Source: Hyphomicrobium sp. CS1BSMeth3
GTDB taxonomy: Bacteria > Pseudomonadota > Alphaproteobacteria > Rhizobiales > Hyphomicrobiaceae
NCBI RefSeq assembly: GCF_900117415.1
Contig: NZ_FPEI01000006.1
Span: 1,550,001 to 1,614,000 of the forward strand
Length of the DNA: 64,000 nt
Reading direction: 5' to 3'
The notes under the pieces: generated by a model
Database searches by the model: none
What the model saw: only the letters and a program-made list of their open reading frames with translations
What the model was told of the DNA's origin: nothing
Made by a program: the position numbers and the translations under genes
In this document: positions 45,072 through 53,747 of the stretch, one piece after another
Numbering within the stretch: the stretch's first letter is position 1
How the letters are laid out: every line of letters begins with the position of its first letter

Positions 45072-45971
45072 GTGTCGATCGGGCTGTGGGCGGTTTTCAC
45101 CGTGGTGGCGGCATTTGGCCAAACGCTGCGCAATGCCATGCAGAAGGAGCTGACGGCGACGCTCGGCACGGTCGGGGCGACGCACGTGCGGTTCCTGTTC
45201 GGGCTGCCGTTCGCGCTCGTCTTTCTCGCGTGCGTGCTCGCTGCGACGGGCTATTCCTTCCCGGCGCTCAACAGCCGCATGATGGCCTGGACGATCCTCG
45301 GCGCCGGCGCCCAGATCGCGGCGACCGCTATGCTGCTCGCAGCCCTCAAGCAGAAGTCCTTCGTGGTGACGACGGCGCTCATCAAGATCGAGCCCGTGCA
45401 CGTCGCCCTGTTCGGCCTCATCTTCCTCGGCGATGCCCTGAGCGTGCCGCTCATCGTCGCGATCCTCATTGCGTGCGCCGGCGTGCTGATCATGTCCTGG
45501 CCGAAGGATCAGGCTTCGGCCGTTGCCGACGGCGGATGGCAGCCGGCGCTGCTCGGGCTCGCGGCCGGCGCCGTCTTCGGCATCTCGGCCATCGGCTATC
45601 GCGGCGGCATCCTCGCCCTCGAGCATCCGAACTTCGTCGTGGCCGCGACAACGACACTCGCAATCGGCCTCATCATGCAGACGGCGGTGCTCACGGCCTA
45701 TCTCTTCATCTTCGAGCGCGATCGCCTGATGGCCATCTTCCGCGCCTGGCGGCCGTCGGTCTTCGCCGGCTTCATGGGCGCCTTCGCCTCGCAGATGTGG
45801 TTCCTGGCCTTTGCCCTCGAGAGTGCTGCGAAAGTTCGCACGCTGGCGCTCGTCGAGATCTTCTTCGCCCAGCTCGTCGCGCGCAGCATGTTCAAACAGG
45901 GCCTCGCCTCGCGCGAAGGGCTCGGCATTGCCCTCGTGGTCATCGGCGTCATCATTCTGCTCAACGTCTGA
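45072..45971 (+). CDS. EamA/DMT-family transporter
   Basis: A 299-residue inner-membrane protein with about ten hydrophobic helices arranged as two EamA repeats (about 1-140 and 150-299). It begins MSIGLWAVFTVVAAFGQTLRNAMQKEL. GTG 45072 is the start, since no ATG lies nearby in frame. The drug/metabolite transporter superfamily exports amino acids, sugars or other small molecules; the substrate cannot be told from sequence. It stands alone between two exported-protein genes. Confidence 0.87.
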   Translation: MSIGLWAVFTVVAAFGQTLRNAMQKELTATLGTVGATHVRFLFGLPFALVFLACVLAATGYSFPALNSRMMAWTILGAGAQIAATAMLLAALKQKSFVVTTALIKIEPVHVALFGLIFLGDALSVPLIVAILIACAGVLIMSWPKDQASAVADGGWQPALLGLAAGAVFGISAIGYRGGILALEHPNFVVAATTTLAIGLIMQTAVLTAYLFIFERDRLMAIFRAWRPSVFAGFMGAFASQMWFLAFALESAAKVRTLALVEIFFAQLVARSMFKQGLASREGLGIALVVIGVIILLNV

Positions 45972-46180
45972 CCGGCGGGCGACCGCACTCTGGGAGTGCG
46001 CTGCCACATTTCCTCCCCGTACTGCCCCAACTCGTGCCGCAAACCTTGGACAATTTGGCTCTCGTGGTCAGCGTGAACCGGGGGGTAACGCTCCATTAAT
46101 ACTAAGCGCCTAATAAGCTTAACGGGAAACCGTAGGCGCAGTGTCGGGGGTTTGCGTCGCGTAGCCGAGTTGGGTGTAAG

Positions 46181-47521
46181 ATGTTGTCGTTTCGTGCGTC
46201 TGTTGGCGTTCTCGCCACACTTTTGCTCCTGCCAGGCACGGGTGTTGCCGCAGAGAGCCTTCCTCCTATCAAGACGTCGTCATCGAACGTCGTGCCGGAG
46301 TGCGTCACGCCCGGCCGCCTGATGGCGTTCATCAAGGACCGCAATCCGCAGCTCAGTCCCGAGCTCCAGAAAATCGCGGTCGAGTACATGCGCCACGGCG
46401 AGGCCCTCGGCGTGCGCTGGGACTACGCCTTTTTCCAGATGGTCATCGAGACCGGCTATCTCACCTTCGAGCGTGAGAAGGGCCGGCGCGGCGACGTCAG
46501 GGCGAAACAGAACAATTTTGCCGGTCTCGGCGCGACGGGACGCGGCGTATCCGGCGAGGCCTTCCCGGATGTCTCGACGGGCGTCCTTGCCCACCTCCAG
46601 CACGTGCTGATGTACACCGGAGAGGCCATCGATGCGCCGGTCGCCGAGCGCACGCAGAAGGTCATCGAGTGGAAAGTGCTCGACACCTGGCGCGACGGCA
46701 TCAAAGGCCCCATGACTTATGCTCATCTCGCGGAGAAGTGGGCGAACAACAAGGCCTACGGGTCGATGATCGCCAAGCACGCCGAGATCTTCGCCGAGCA
46801 CTTCTGCAATACGCCGGATCCGGCACCCGAGCTTCTCGCCGAAGCCCGTCCGCAGCAGGATAAAGCACCGGCACGCACGGCAGCAGCCCAGACCGAAGAG
46901 CCCGCGCCGGCCGCGCAGCGTTCATCGACGCGCCCCGCCGTCTCGGGCCGCGAGCTTGCCCAGCGCGCCATGGAAGAGGCGCACGCCCGCGGCGAGACGC
47001 GCCGCAGCAGCCTCGGCGGCGCCGGTCTCGGCGCGCTCGCCACTGAAGGCGAGGCTCCTGCAGCGGCAGCGCCGGCCATCGAGACGGCCTCGCTCGGCGC
47101 CGGAGCCCGCGTCAATCCGCAACCGCCGCCGGCCAGCGCCCAGCAGAGCGAGCCGACATCGCCGCTCTCCCCGCTCATCCAGGCGGCATCCACGGTCGGG
47201 AGCATGCTCCGGAGCATGACACAGCCGCCGCCGGCACCGCCTGCGCCGCCCGCCGTCGCGCCGGTTGCTCCTGTCGCTCCGGTTGCCAAGACGACGTGCC
47301 GCGTGTGGACCGCAAGCTACGGCGGCGCCAAGGCCATCCTGATCAAGGCGCCGACGCCTGAAGGCGTGAGCTACACGGTGCTCGACGTGAACGAGGGTGC
47401 CGAGAAGCGCGAGGCCGCCGCCTACATCGCCGCCTATGCCAAGGGCGGTCATATCGAGAGCACTTTCACGAGCCAGATTCAGGCTCTGGAGAAAGCCTTC
47501 GAGCTCTGCCCGGAAGGCTGA
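46181..47521 (+). CDS. Secreted glucosaminidase-like protein, first of a tandem pair
   Basis: A 446-residue exported protein (signal about residues 1-24). Residues about 35-215 look like a GH73-type glucosaminidase domain: catalytic Glu90 in FFQMVIETGYLTF, then KQNNFAGLGATGRGV (about 109-123) and GVLAHLQHVLMYTGE. A Pro/Ala-rich linker (about 215-370) leads to a 75-residue C-terminal domain starting CRVWTASYGGAKAILI and ending AFELCPEG, with a Cys at each end. The protein probably cuts glycan strands of peptidoglycan. The next gene is a paralogue with the same architecture. ATG 46181 is the only sensible start. Confidence 0.8.
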   Translation: MLSFRASVGVLATLLLLPGTGVAAESLPPIKTSSSNVVPECVTPGRLMAFIKDRNPQLSPELQKIAVEYMRHGEALGVRWDYAFFQMVIETGYLTFEREKGRRGDVRAKQNNFAGLGATGRGVSGEAFPDVSTGVLAHLQHVLMYTGEAIDAPVAERTQKVIEWKVLDTWRDGIKGPMTYAHLAEKWANNKAYGSMIAKHAEIFAEHFCNTPDPAPELLAEARPQQDKAPARTAAAQTEEPAPAAQRSSTRPAVSGRELAQRAMEEAHARGETRRSSLGGAGLGALATEGEAPAAAAPAIETASLGAGARVNPQPPPASAQQSEPTSPLSPLIQAASTVGSMLRSMTQPPPAPPAPPAVAPVAPVAPVAKTTCRVWTASYGGAKAILIKAPTPEGVSYTVLDVNEGAEKREAAAYIAAYAKGGHIESTFTSQIQALEKAFELCPEG

Positions 47522-47643
47522 GGCCAGGGCTGGGGGCCGAGGCGGACGAGAGATAAACGAGGGAGCGGTTGGAGGGGGAGCGGACGTCAGAAGCCGCGCA
47601 ACCGTCCCGGACCGCACTTCGAAAGACGGGGGATAGTTTCAGA

Positions 47644-48846
47644 ATGCGTGCGCACACACGCGCCTCGGTAGGGCAGCGAGCCCGGCTCGCTTTCCTGATC
47701 GGCTTCGCGGCCGCGCTTGCCACTACGGCGAGCCCGAAGGCCGAGGCCCAGACCCTGCCGGAAATCCGCACGCATGAGCGCAACCGCGTGCCGGCGTGCG
47801 TGACGCCCGAGCGGCTGATGCAATACCTCGAGCGGCGCAACCAGAGGCTGGCACCCCAGTTCAGGACGATCGCCCGCTACTACAAAGCCCACGGCGACCG
47901 CTACCGCGTGCGTTGGGACTATGCCTTCTATCAAATGCTGATCGAGACGAACTTCCTCACGTACCGCGCGCCAGGCGGCAAGTGGGGCGACGTCAAGCCG
48001 AGCCAGAACAATTTCGCCGGCATCGGCGCCACCGGCGGCGGCGTGCCCGGCGATCGCTATCCCGATGTGTCGACGGGCGTGCTCGCCCAGGTCCAGCATC
48101 TCGTCGCCTACTCGGGCGAGATCGTCGAGAACCCCGTCGCGCGGCGCACGCGCGACGTCCAGCAGAAGGTCGTCGAGCTTTCGCGTGCACTCGGCCGGCC
48201 GGTGACATGGCGCGATCTCGCGGGCCGCTGGGCCGTCGATCGCAAGTACGCCGGCACCATTGCCTCGGTTGCCGCGCGCTTCCATGAGCAGTTCTGCGAC
48301 GGCGCCTCCGACATGCAGATCGCGGCGAACGACCGCGGCCCGACGGCGCGCCAGTCCCCGGCGAGCCGCGCGGCGGCGGCGCCTGCCCAGACATCTCAGA
48401 GGGCGCGCGCCCTGCCGAGCGGGCGCGGTATGCCCGCCGATGAAATTCTCGTCGTGAATGATGATGACGAGCCGACACGCGCCTCGAATGTCCGCACCGC
48501 GGCCGCGGCGCCTGCGCAGCAAGCCAGACTGCAAGTTGCCCCACCAGCGGCGCAGCCTCGTCCTCTGGTACAGGCACCGTCGCAGGCCGAGCGTCCGCGC
48601 GCCTGCAAAGTGTGGACCGCGAGCTATGGCGGCAGTCGCAATGTGCTCATCCAGACCATCGTCGGCGAGGAGCTGCATCTGACGGCGCTCCAGGTCCTCG
48701 ACGGGCAGGAGGAGGAGCTTGCCCAGAGCTTCATCGAGACGCACGCCCTCGGCGGAACGCGCATCGGCGATGCTTTCCCGAACCGCGAGGCCGCGCTCAT
48801 CCGCGCATTCGACCTCTGCCCGCAGGCCGCGCGCCTGCAGCGGTAG
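47644..48846 (+). CDS. Secreted glucosaminidase-like protein, second of a tandem pair
   Basis: A 400-residue exported protein (signal about 1-35, cleavage near AEA-QT) and paralogue of the upstream gene. Catalytic Glu101 is in FYQMLIETNFLTY; SQNNFAGIGATGGGV (about 120-134) and GVLAQVQHLVAYSGE follow. The linker (about 235-315) is shorter. The C-terminal domain repeats the same pattern, from CKVWTASYGGSRNVLI (Cys321) to AFDLCPQ. ATG 47644 is chosen; the frame is open to 47569. It lies 122 bp after the first copy and converges with the SPOR gene. Both probably act on septal or lateral peptidoglycan. Confidence 0.8.
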   Translation: MRAHTRASVGQRARLAFLIGFAAALATTASPKAEAQTLPEIRTHERNRVPACVTPERLMQYLERRNQRLAPQFRTIARYYKAHGDRYRVRWDYAFYQMLIETNFLTYRAPGGKWGDVKPSQNNFAGIGATGGGVPGDRYPDVSTGVLAQVQHLVAYSGEIVENPVARRTRDVQQKVVELSRALGRPVTWRDLAGRWAVDRKYAGTIASVAARFHEQFCDGASDMQIAANDRGPTARQSPASRAAAAPAQTSQRARALPSGRGMPADEILVVNDDDEPTRASNVRTAAAAPAQQARLQVAPPAAQPRPLVQAPSQAERPRACKVWTASYGGSRNVLIQTIVGEELHLTALQVLDGQEEELAQSFIETHALGGTRIGDAFPNREAALIRAFDLCPQAARLQR

Positions 48847-48911
48847 GGCTAAGCACTCTCACAAAAGAGCGCGCCGCGAGACTTGCACCTAATTTTGCTG
48901 GAGGGCGTGCC

Positions 48912-50162
48912 TCAGTTCGTCAGGACGAGGCAGTCGTAGCCCTTGGGCCGAAGCTGGTCGCAGAGCGCCTTCGGCTCCTTCGTGTCCGCATACGGCCCCA
49001 GGCGCACGCGGTAGAACGTGCCCATGCCGCCGAAGGCGGTCTCATCGACCTCGAGCCGCCGGTTGCCGACGGCACCCGGATGATCCTTGCGCACGCGGGC
49101 GGCCACCGCATCAGCCTCCTTGCGGCTGCGGACAGTCGCAATCAGGAGAAGGAAGTCGCCGCTTGTCACGGCGCTCGTCGTGATCGGTGAGGTATCCTTG
49201 CCGGCTTTCGTCACTGCCGGCTTTTCCGTTGTCTCCCACCGCTGAGGACGGGGGCGCCATTGGGAATTGCCACCGCCGTCACCGGACGGCGCAGACGACG
49301 CTGAGGGCATCCCGGTGAAAAGCCCGGAGAAGAATGAGCCGATGCCGCCGCCCGAGGACGTCTGCTTGGCGGGCGCGCTGCCCGATTGCTGCGGAGCGGA
49401 TGGTGCCGCGCTTACCTGCTGGCGCGGCGGTTCTGCCGGACGCGGACGCTCCTTGGCGTCGACAGTGGTCGTGCTCTGCCAGCTCGAGGTCGCAGGACCC
49501 GACGCGGGTGCCGCCTCGGGCGCGCGCGCGACTGGCGTCGGCGCGGGTGCGGGCTCGGCGGCAGGCGCGACCGGCTTGAAGCTTCGCGTGAAGCCTGCCT
49601 CCGACAGATTGTCCCCCATGGTGCGTGGGGCTGATGCGGAGCGTGTCCGCACTGCCGTCTCAGGTGGCGCAGAGCTCGCTACAGGCGCGCTCGCCGGCCG
49701 CTGCTCAGCCGGGCTGCCATCGTTCGCTGCCGGAGCGGCGACGCCGACCTGACGCGAGACTTCACTGCGCGCATTGAGCGCCGCCGCGCGGTCCTTCTCG
49801 TTCAGTCCGTCCTTCAGCCAGACGGCGTTCGTGAGATCCGCGATGGCCTGAGCCGGACGGCCCTTCTTGCGATGGGCAAGGCCGCGCAGATAGAGCGCGC
49901 GCGCCATGTGCGTGTTCGAGAGACCACCGCCTGCGAGAACGCCATCGAGCGCCGTCATTGCGGCATCGGCATTGCCGGAATCAAGCGCCTTCGCTGCACC
50001 ATCGAGCACGCGATCGGTGTCGTTGCTGACCGGCGCGCCCTTGGCTGCGGCCGCCTTCGGCGCCGCGCGCTGCGCTTCGGCACCATCGATCCCCCCGACG
50101 GTGCACGGCAATGCTACTGCCAGCGACAGCGCGATCCTTTGCAGGCTCGGGCGCAGGCTCAT
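48912..50162 (-). CDS. SPOR-domain exported protein with TPR-like repeats
   Basis: A 416-residue exported protein (signal about 1-31, cleavage near AEA-QR). TPR-like helices cover about residues 45-140 (MARALYLRGLAHRKKGRPAQ, then AIADLTNAVWLKDG). A long Pro/Ala/Ser linker (about 145-335) leads to a C-terminal SPOR domain (about 340-416) that binds denuded peptidoglycan glycan at division sites (GDFLLLIATVRSRKEADAVA ... YRVRLGPYADTKEPKALC). ATG 50162 has GGGGGAG at good spacing. It converges with the glucosaminidase-like pair and lies 130 bp after glmS. Confidence 0.85.
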   Translation of the reverse strand: MSLRPSLQRIALSLAVALPCTVGGIDGAEAQRAAPKAAAAKGAPVSNDTDRVLDGAAKALDSGNADAAMTALDGVLAGGGLSNTHMARALYLRGLAHRKKGRPAQAIADLTNAVWLKDGLNEKDRAAALNARSEVSRQVGVAAPAANDGSPAEQRPASAPVASSAPPETAVRTRSASAPRTMGDNLSEAGFTRSFKPVAPAAEPAPAPTPVARAPEAAPASGPATSSWQSTTTVDAKERPRPAEPPRQQVSAAPSAPQQSGSAPAKQTSSGGGIGSFFSGLFTGMPSASSAPSGDGGGNSQWRPRPQRWETTEKPAVTKAGKDTSPITTSAVTSGDFLLLIATVRSRKEADAVAARVRKDHPGAVGNRRLEVDETAFGGMGTFYRVRLGPYADTKEPKALCDQLRPKGYDCLVLTN

Positions 50163-50221
50163 CACTTCTCCCCCGGGACCTCCTCTAGGTCCGATGATCG
50201 CGTAGGTCCGATTCACGCACC

Positions 50222-50242
50222 TTTTGATCTGTTAAATCAAAA
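50222..50242 (-). promoter_or_regulatory. AT-rich palindrome between glmS and the SPOR gene
   Basis: TTTTGAT and ATCAAAA form perfect 7-base arms around a seven-base loop, standing out in GC-rich DNA about 60 bp upstream of the SPOR gene start. It may be part of that gene's promoter or a weak terminator for glmS; no G/C stem supports the latter strongly. Confidence 0.3.
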
Positions 50243-50292
50243 TCCCCCCGGCCCGGCAAATGTATGACGCGGCTTTTCCCCGTAGTCCGAGA

Positions 50293-52113
50293 CTATTCCA
50301 CTGTCACAGACTTGGCGAGATTGCGCGGCTGGTCCACGTCCGTGCCCATGAACGTCGCCGTGTGATAGGCGATGAGTTGCATAGGGAGCGCATAGACCAG
50401 CGGCGTAACGAAAGGATGGACGCTGGGCACGCTCAGGTGCGTTGCAACACGGCAGCCGACCTTCTCCGAGCTCGCGTCCGACACCAGCACGATCTGGCCG
50501 CCGCGCGCCGCCACCTCCTGCATATTCGAGACGGTCTTCTCGAACAGATCATCGTCCGGCGCCACGACGACGACCGGCACATTCTCGTCGATGAGCGCGA
50601 TCGGCCCGTGCTTCATCTCGCCGGCGGCATAGCCCTCGGCGTGGATGTAGGAGATCTCCTTGAGCTTGAGCGCGCCTTCCATGGCAATTGGGAAGGCCGT
50701 GCCGCGGCCGAGGTAGAGGACGTCACGCGCCTTCGAAAGCCAGTGCGCGAGGTCCTCGTACGGCTGCTCCTCGCGCAGCAGGCCGACCATGTGGCGTGGC
50801 ACCTCGGTCAATGCCTGGATGAGCTCACGCTCCTTCTCCGGCGTGATCGTTCCCTTGGCGCGGCCGATCGCGAGCGCGAAGCAGGCGAGTGTGGCGAGCT
50901 GGCAGGTAAAGGCCTTGGTCGAGGCAACGCCAATCTCGGGGCCGGCGAGCGTCGGCAGCACGGCATGGCTCTCGCGCGCAATGGTCGACGTGCGGACGTT
51001 GACCACGGAGAGAATGCGCTGGCCCTGCGCCTTGCAGTAGCGCAGCGTCGCGAGCGTATCCGCCGTCTCGCCCGACTGCGAAATGAAGAGCGCGACGCCG
51101 CCTGCGGGCATCGGCGCCTCGCGGTAGCGCATCTCCGAGGCCACATCGATCTCGACGGGCACGCGGGCGTAACGCTCGAGCCAGTACTTCGCGACGAGGC
51201 CGGCGAGATAGGCCGTGCCGCAGGCCGAGATCGTCACGCGCGGGACCTGGGCGAGATCGATGCCGAGATCGGGGAATGCGACTTTGCCGGCGACGAGATC
51301 GATGTAGTTCGTCAGCGTGTGGGAGATCACTTCGGGCTGCTCATGGATCTCCTTGAGCATGAAGTGCTTGTGGTTGCCCTTGTCGACGAGGAAGCCCGAG
51401 GCCGACGAGGTGATGGACTTGCGCTCGACCTTGCGGCCATTGCGATCGCGGAACTCGGCGCCGCCGCGGTGAAGAATGACCCAGTCGCCTTCTTCGAGAT
51501 ACGTGATCCGATCGGTGAAAGGCGCGAGCGCGATGGCGTCCGAGCCGAGGTACATCTCGCCTTCGCCATGGCCGACCGCGAGCGGGCTGCCTTCACGCGC
51601 CCCGATCATGAGGTCGTCGTAGCCCGCAAAGATGATGGCGAGCGCAAAGGCACCCTTGAGCTGCCCCAGCGCCTTGCCCGTTGCCGTGACCGGATCGGCG
51701 CCGCGGCGCATCTCCGCCGTGATGAGGTGTGCGACGACCTCGGTGTCCGTCTCGGAGCTGAAGGTCACGCCCTCGCGGGCGAGCGTCTCCTTGATCTCGC
51801 GGAAGTTCTCGATGATGCCGTTGTGCACGACCGAGACCTTGTCGGTCATGTGCGGATGGGCGTTCTGCTCGTTCGGCGCGCCGTGCGTTGCCCAGCGCGT
51901 GTGGCCGATGCCGGCGCGGCCCTTCAGCGGCTGGCGCGACAGGCGCTCGGCGAGGTTGCGCAGCTTGCCCTCGGCCCGCCGGCGATCCAGGTGGCCGTTC
52001 TCGACGGTCGCGACGCCAGCGGAGTCATACCCGCGATATTCGAGCCGGCGCAGCGCGTCGACCAGCTCATTTGCAACGGGCTTCTCGCCCAGAATTCCAA
52101 CGATGCCGCACAT
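50293..52113 (-). CDS. glmS: Glutamine-fructose-6-phosphate aminotransferase (isomerising)
   Basis: A 606-residue enzyme that makes glucosamine-6-phosphate, the first committed precursor of UDP-GlcNAc. The catalytic Cys is residue 2 (MCGIVGILG), exposed after Met removal. The glutaminase domain (about 1-240) has HTRWATHGAP and HNGIIENF. Two SIS sugar-isomerase domains follow (about 285-425 and 455-595), with SQSGETADTLA as the phosphate loop and the C-terminal end DQPRNLAKSVTVE typical. ATG 52113. UDP-GlcNAc made from its product feeds peptidoglycan and, through WecB, the polysaccharide locus at 5392-9012. Confidence 0.97.
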   Translation of the reverse strand: MCGIVGILGEKPVANELVDALRRLEYRGYDSAGVATVENGHLDRRRAEGKLRNLAERLSRQPLKGRAGIGHTRWATHGAPNEQNAHPHMTDKVSVVHNGIIENFREIKETLAREGVTFSSETDTEVVAHLITAEMRRGADPVTATGKALGQLKGAFALAIIFAGYDDLMIGAREGSPLAVGHGEGEMYLGSDAIALAPFTDRITYLEEGDWVILHRGGAEFRDRNGRKVERKSITSSASGFLVDKGNHKHFMLKEIHEQPEVISHTLTNYIDLVAGKVAFPDLGIDLAQVPRVTISACGTAYLAGLVAKYWLERYARVPVEIDVASEMRYREAPMPAGGVALFISQSGETADTLATLRYCKAQGQRILSVVNVRTSTIARESHAVLPTLAGPEIGVASTKAFTCQLATLACFALAIGRAKGTITPEKERELIQALTEVPRHMVGLLREEQPYEDLAHWLSKARDVLYLGRGTAFPIAMEGALKLKEISYIHAEGYAAGEMKHGPIALIDENVPVVVVAPDDDLFEKTVSNMQEVAARGGQIVLVSDASSEKVGCRVATHLSVPSVHPFVTPLVYALPMQLIAYHTATFMGTDVDQPRNLAKSVTVE

Positions 52114-52148
52114 ACGGTCATATCCCCGCGAATCGGCCGATCCAGTGT

Positions 52149-52163
52149 TGTAGCTGAGCTACA
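52149..52163. promoter_or_regulatory. Perfect palindrome upstream of glmS, possible operator
   Basis: TGTAGCT and AGCTACA are perfect 7-base arms around a single G, 36-50 bases upstream of the glmS start codon. This is the right size and place for a repressor or activator site; no regulator is encoded nearby. Confidence 0.35.
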
Positions 52164-52368
52164 GGCAAGTCGGCCATCCGTACAATTCACGTTCGGTTAC
52201 CATGCTTTTCTCGCAAAACCCGGGCCAATTCACGGGCCGCAAGCGAAGCCGGTTGACGCAGGGTTAATGCGTCAACGTTGCCCGCGCGCCGGAAAGGCTG
52301 CAGCAATGTCGGGTACTTAGCTTCAGGGGGGTTGATTTAGGGGCGCGCCGGGCCATGGCCGGGGCGGG

Positions 52369-52408
52369 ATCGTGCAGCGAGGTACGACGGCCGGCCCCGC
52401 TGCACGAT
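52369..52408 (-). terminator. 11-bp inverted repeat downstream of the NTF2-like gene
   Basis: ATCGTGCAGCG and CGCTGCACGAT are perfect arms with an 18-base GC-rich loop (which contains GGCCGGCC), beginning 6 bases after the NTF2-like stop on the minus strand. No T run follows on that strand, so it may be a Rho-assisted or stabilising structure rather than an intrinsic terminator. Confidence 0.45.
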
Positions 52409-52413
52409 AAGTC

Positions 52414-52788
52414 CTACTCGCGCACGTCCGTGCGGAAGGTCTTCGAGACGATGCGCCAGCCGCCGTTGAGCTTCAGCAGCGAGAGATAGTCGGTGAAGTA
52501 GCGCGGGTGGATGGAGCACTCGAGCTTCACGAAGGCCGTCTCGGGGCCGGACATGTCGATCGAGACAATGCGGTCCGTGCGCTTCAAGCCCTTCGACTGC
52601 GCCGAAGGCCGGCTCTTGACCATCTCGAGCCACTTCTCGCGCGGCAGGTCGGAAACACCGCCCTCGTGCATGGAGTAGAGGTGGCTGCCCTCATGGAAGG
52701 CCTTGCCGAGCTTTGCCGTGTCGCCCTCATGGAGGCCGTCGAGATAGGTCCAGATTACCTTCTCGATGGCTTCGATCTCTGTCGCCAT
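52414..52788 (-). CDS. NTF2-like (SnoaL/lumazine-binding-like) protein
   Basis: A 124-residue protein of the NTF2 cone fold. The start IEAIEKVIWTYLDGLHEGDTAKL and end FTDYLSLLKLNGGWRIVSKTFRT are typical of the putative lumazine-binding group. No catalytic set is certain. GGAGAACGG precedes ATG 52788. It is the last gene of a GST / NMT1-like / NTF2-like run with 28- and 41-bp spacers, suggesting a small catabolic or detoxification unit. Confidence 0.8.
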   Translation of the reverse strand: MATEIEAIEKVIWTYLDGLHEGDTAKLGKAFHEGSHLYSMHEGGVSDLPREKWLEMVKSRPSAQSKGLKRTDRIVSIDMSGPETAFVKLECSIHPRYFTDYLSLLKLNGGWRIVSKTFRTDVRE

Positions 52789-52815
52789 GGTCCGTTCTCC
52801 TAATGCTTGGCCAAA

Positions 52816-53706
52816 TCAGGTCGTTGCCGGCGGCGCGGCGCACACCTGCTCGTAACGGTAGCGCTCCTTGAGCGTACCGAAGTGCTCGAACACGTCGAGC
52901 GCCACCTCGAAAGCCGGCCGCGTGATCTCCACGTGCGGCGTCCAGCAACCGAGCTTCTGATAGGAGGCGATGCAGCGCGCGAGCACGTCCTCGTCGATCT
53001 TCGGGAAGAAGGGCTTCTCCGCGCGTGCGATCTCGGCGGCCGGCGTCGCCAGCATGTACTTCCGCGTTTTGGCATAGGCACGCGTGAATGCCTTGGCCGT
53101 GTCCGTCGCGAGCCACGCGCGCGTCGCGGCAAGACTCGAGAAGGCGACCGGGCCGATCTTGGGCCCAACCTCGGCGACGATGTGGCCGACGCCGTCCGCT
53201 TCGAGCTGCTGCGGGAACGGCCCCTGCTGCTGAATGTAACGGCCCTGGCCAGCACGGAAGGCCTTGTCCATGTCGCCCGCGCCGCCCGGCGTGATCGCCT
53301 TCACCTTGGCGAAGTCGATGCCGGCCTTGTGGCAGGCATACTTGAACATAGCGAGCGGCTGGCCGCTCCCGAACAGCACGACCTCAGCGCCTTCGAGCTT
53401 CTTCCAGTTGAAGCTCGGATCGGGCTCGCGCGCGGTGATGAAGAAACCGTCCATCTCGTTGATCTGCGCGAAATGGACGGCGACGGGCGTCTCGCCCTTG
53501 GCGAGCGATGTGAAGGCCTGGCTCGGCGCGGTCTGGATGACCTGAGCCTTGCCTTCCTCGAGCGACTTGATCGCCGACACGCCCGGTGGCGCAACGGACC
53601 ACGAGGCATCGAGGCCTTCCTCCTTGAGGAAGCCGCCCGACATCGTCGAGATCAGCGGCGAATAGAATGCCGAGAACAGCGTGAACTCGATATGGATTTT
53701 TTCCAC
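52816..53706 (-). CDS. NMT1/THI5-like substrate-binding-fold protein lacking a signal peptide
   Basis: A 296-residue protein resembling NMT1/THI5-like ABC transporter binding proteins: FTLFSAFYSPLISTMSGGFLKEEGLDASW at the start, GVSAIKSLEEGKAQVIQTAPSQA and AAEIARAEKPFFPKIDEDVLARCI later. GTG 53706 is the best start. No signal peptide is present there, nor in the upstream in-frame text to 53886, so it appears cytosolic, unusual for this fold. The THI5 CCCFC motif is absent. It lies 41 bp after a GST gene; no ABC permease or ATPase is nearby. Function unknown. Confidence 0.72.
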   Translation of the reverse strand: MEKIHIEFTLFSAFYSPLISTMSGGFLKEEGLDASWSVAPPGVSAIKSLEEGKAQVIQTAPSQAFTSLAKGETPVAVHFAQINEMDGFFITAREPDPSFNWKKLEGAEVVLFGSGQPLAMFKYACHKAGIDFAKVKAITPGGAGDMDKAFRAGQGRYIQQQGPFPQQLEADGVGHIVAEVGPKIGPVAFSSLAATRAWLATDTAKAFTRAYAKTRKYMLATPAAEIARAEKPFFPKIDEDVLARCIASYQKLGCWTPHVEITRPAFEVALDVFEHFGTLKERYRYEQVCAAPPATT

Positions 53707-53747
53707 CTTGCTCGTTTCTCCCAGTTTCGTGTTGTCGTTGTGCGCGC

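Larger units (their letters stand above)
52114..52413. other. 300-bp stretch upstream of glmS holding two inverted repeats
   Basis: No coding frame is convincing. It contains the palindrome at 52149-52163 near the glmS start and the long inverted repeat at 52369-52408 just after the stop of the NTF2-like gene. It should hold the glmS promoter. Confidence 0.5.

Noticed and set aside
50260..52320. 686-codon plus-strand open frame opposite glmS
   Set aside because: glmS is unmistakable on the minus strand; the antisense frame has no recognisable features.
50293..52413. A glmS ribozyme or riboswitch upstream of glmS
   Set aside because: The ribozyme is known from Gram-positive lineages, and nothing like its core is visible; only a simple palindrome is found.
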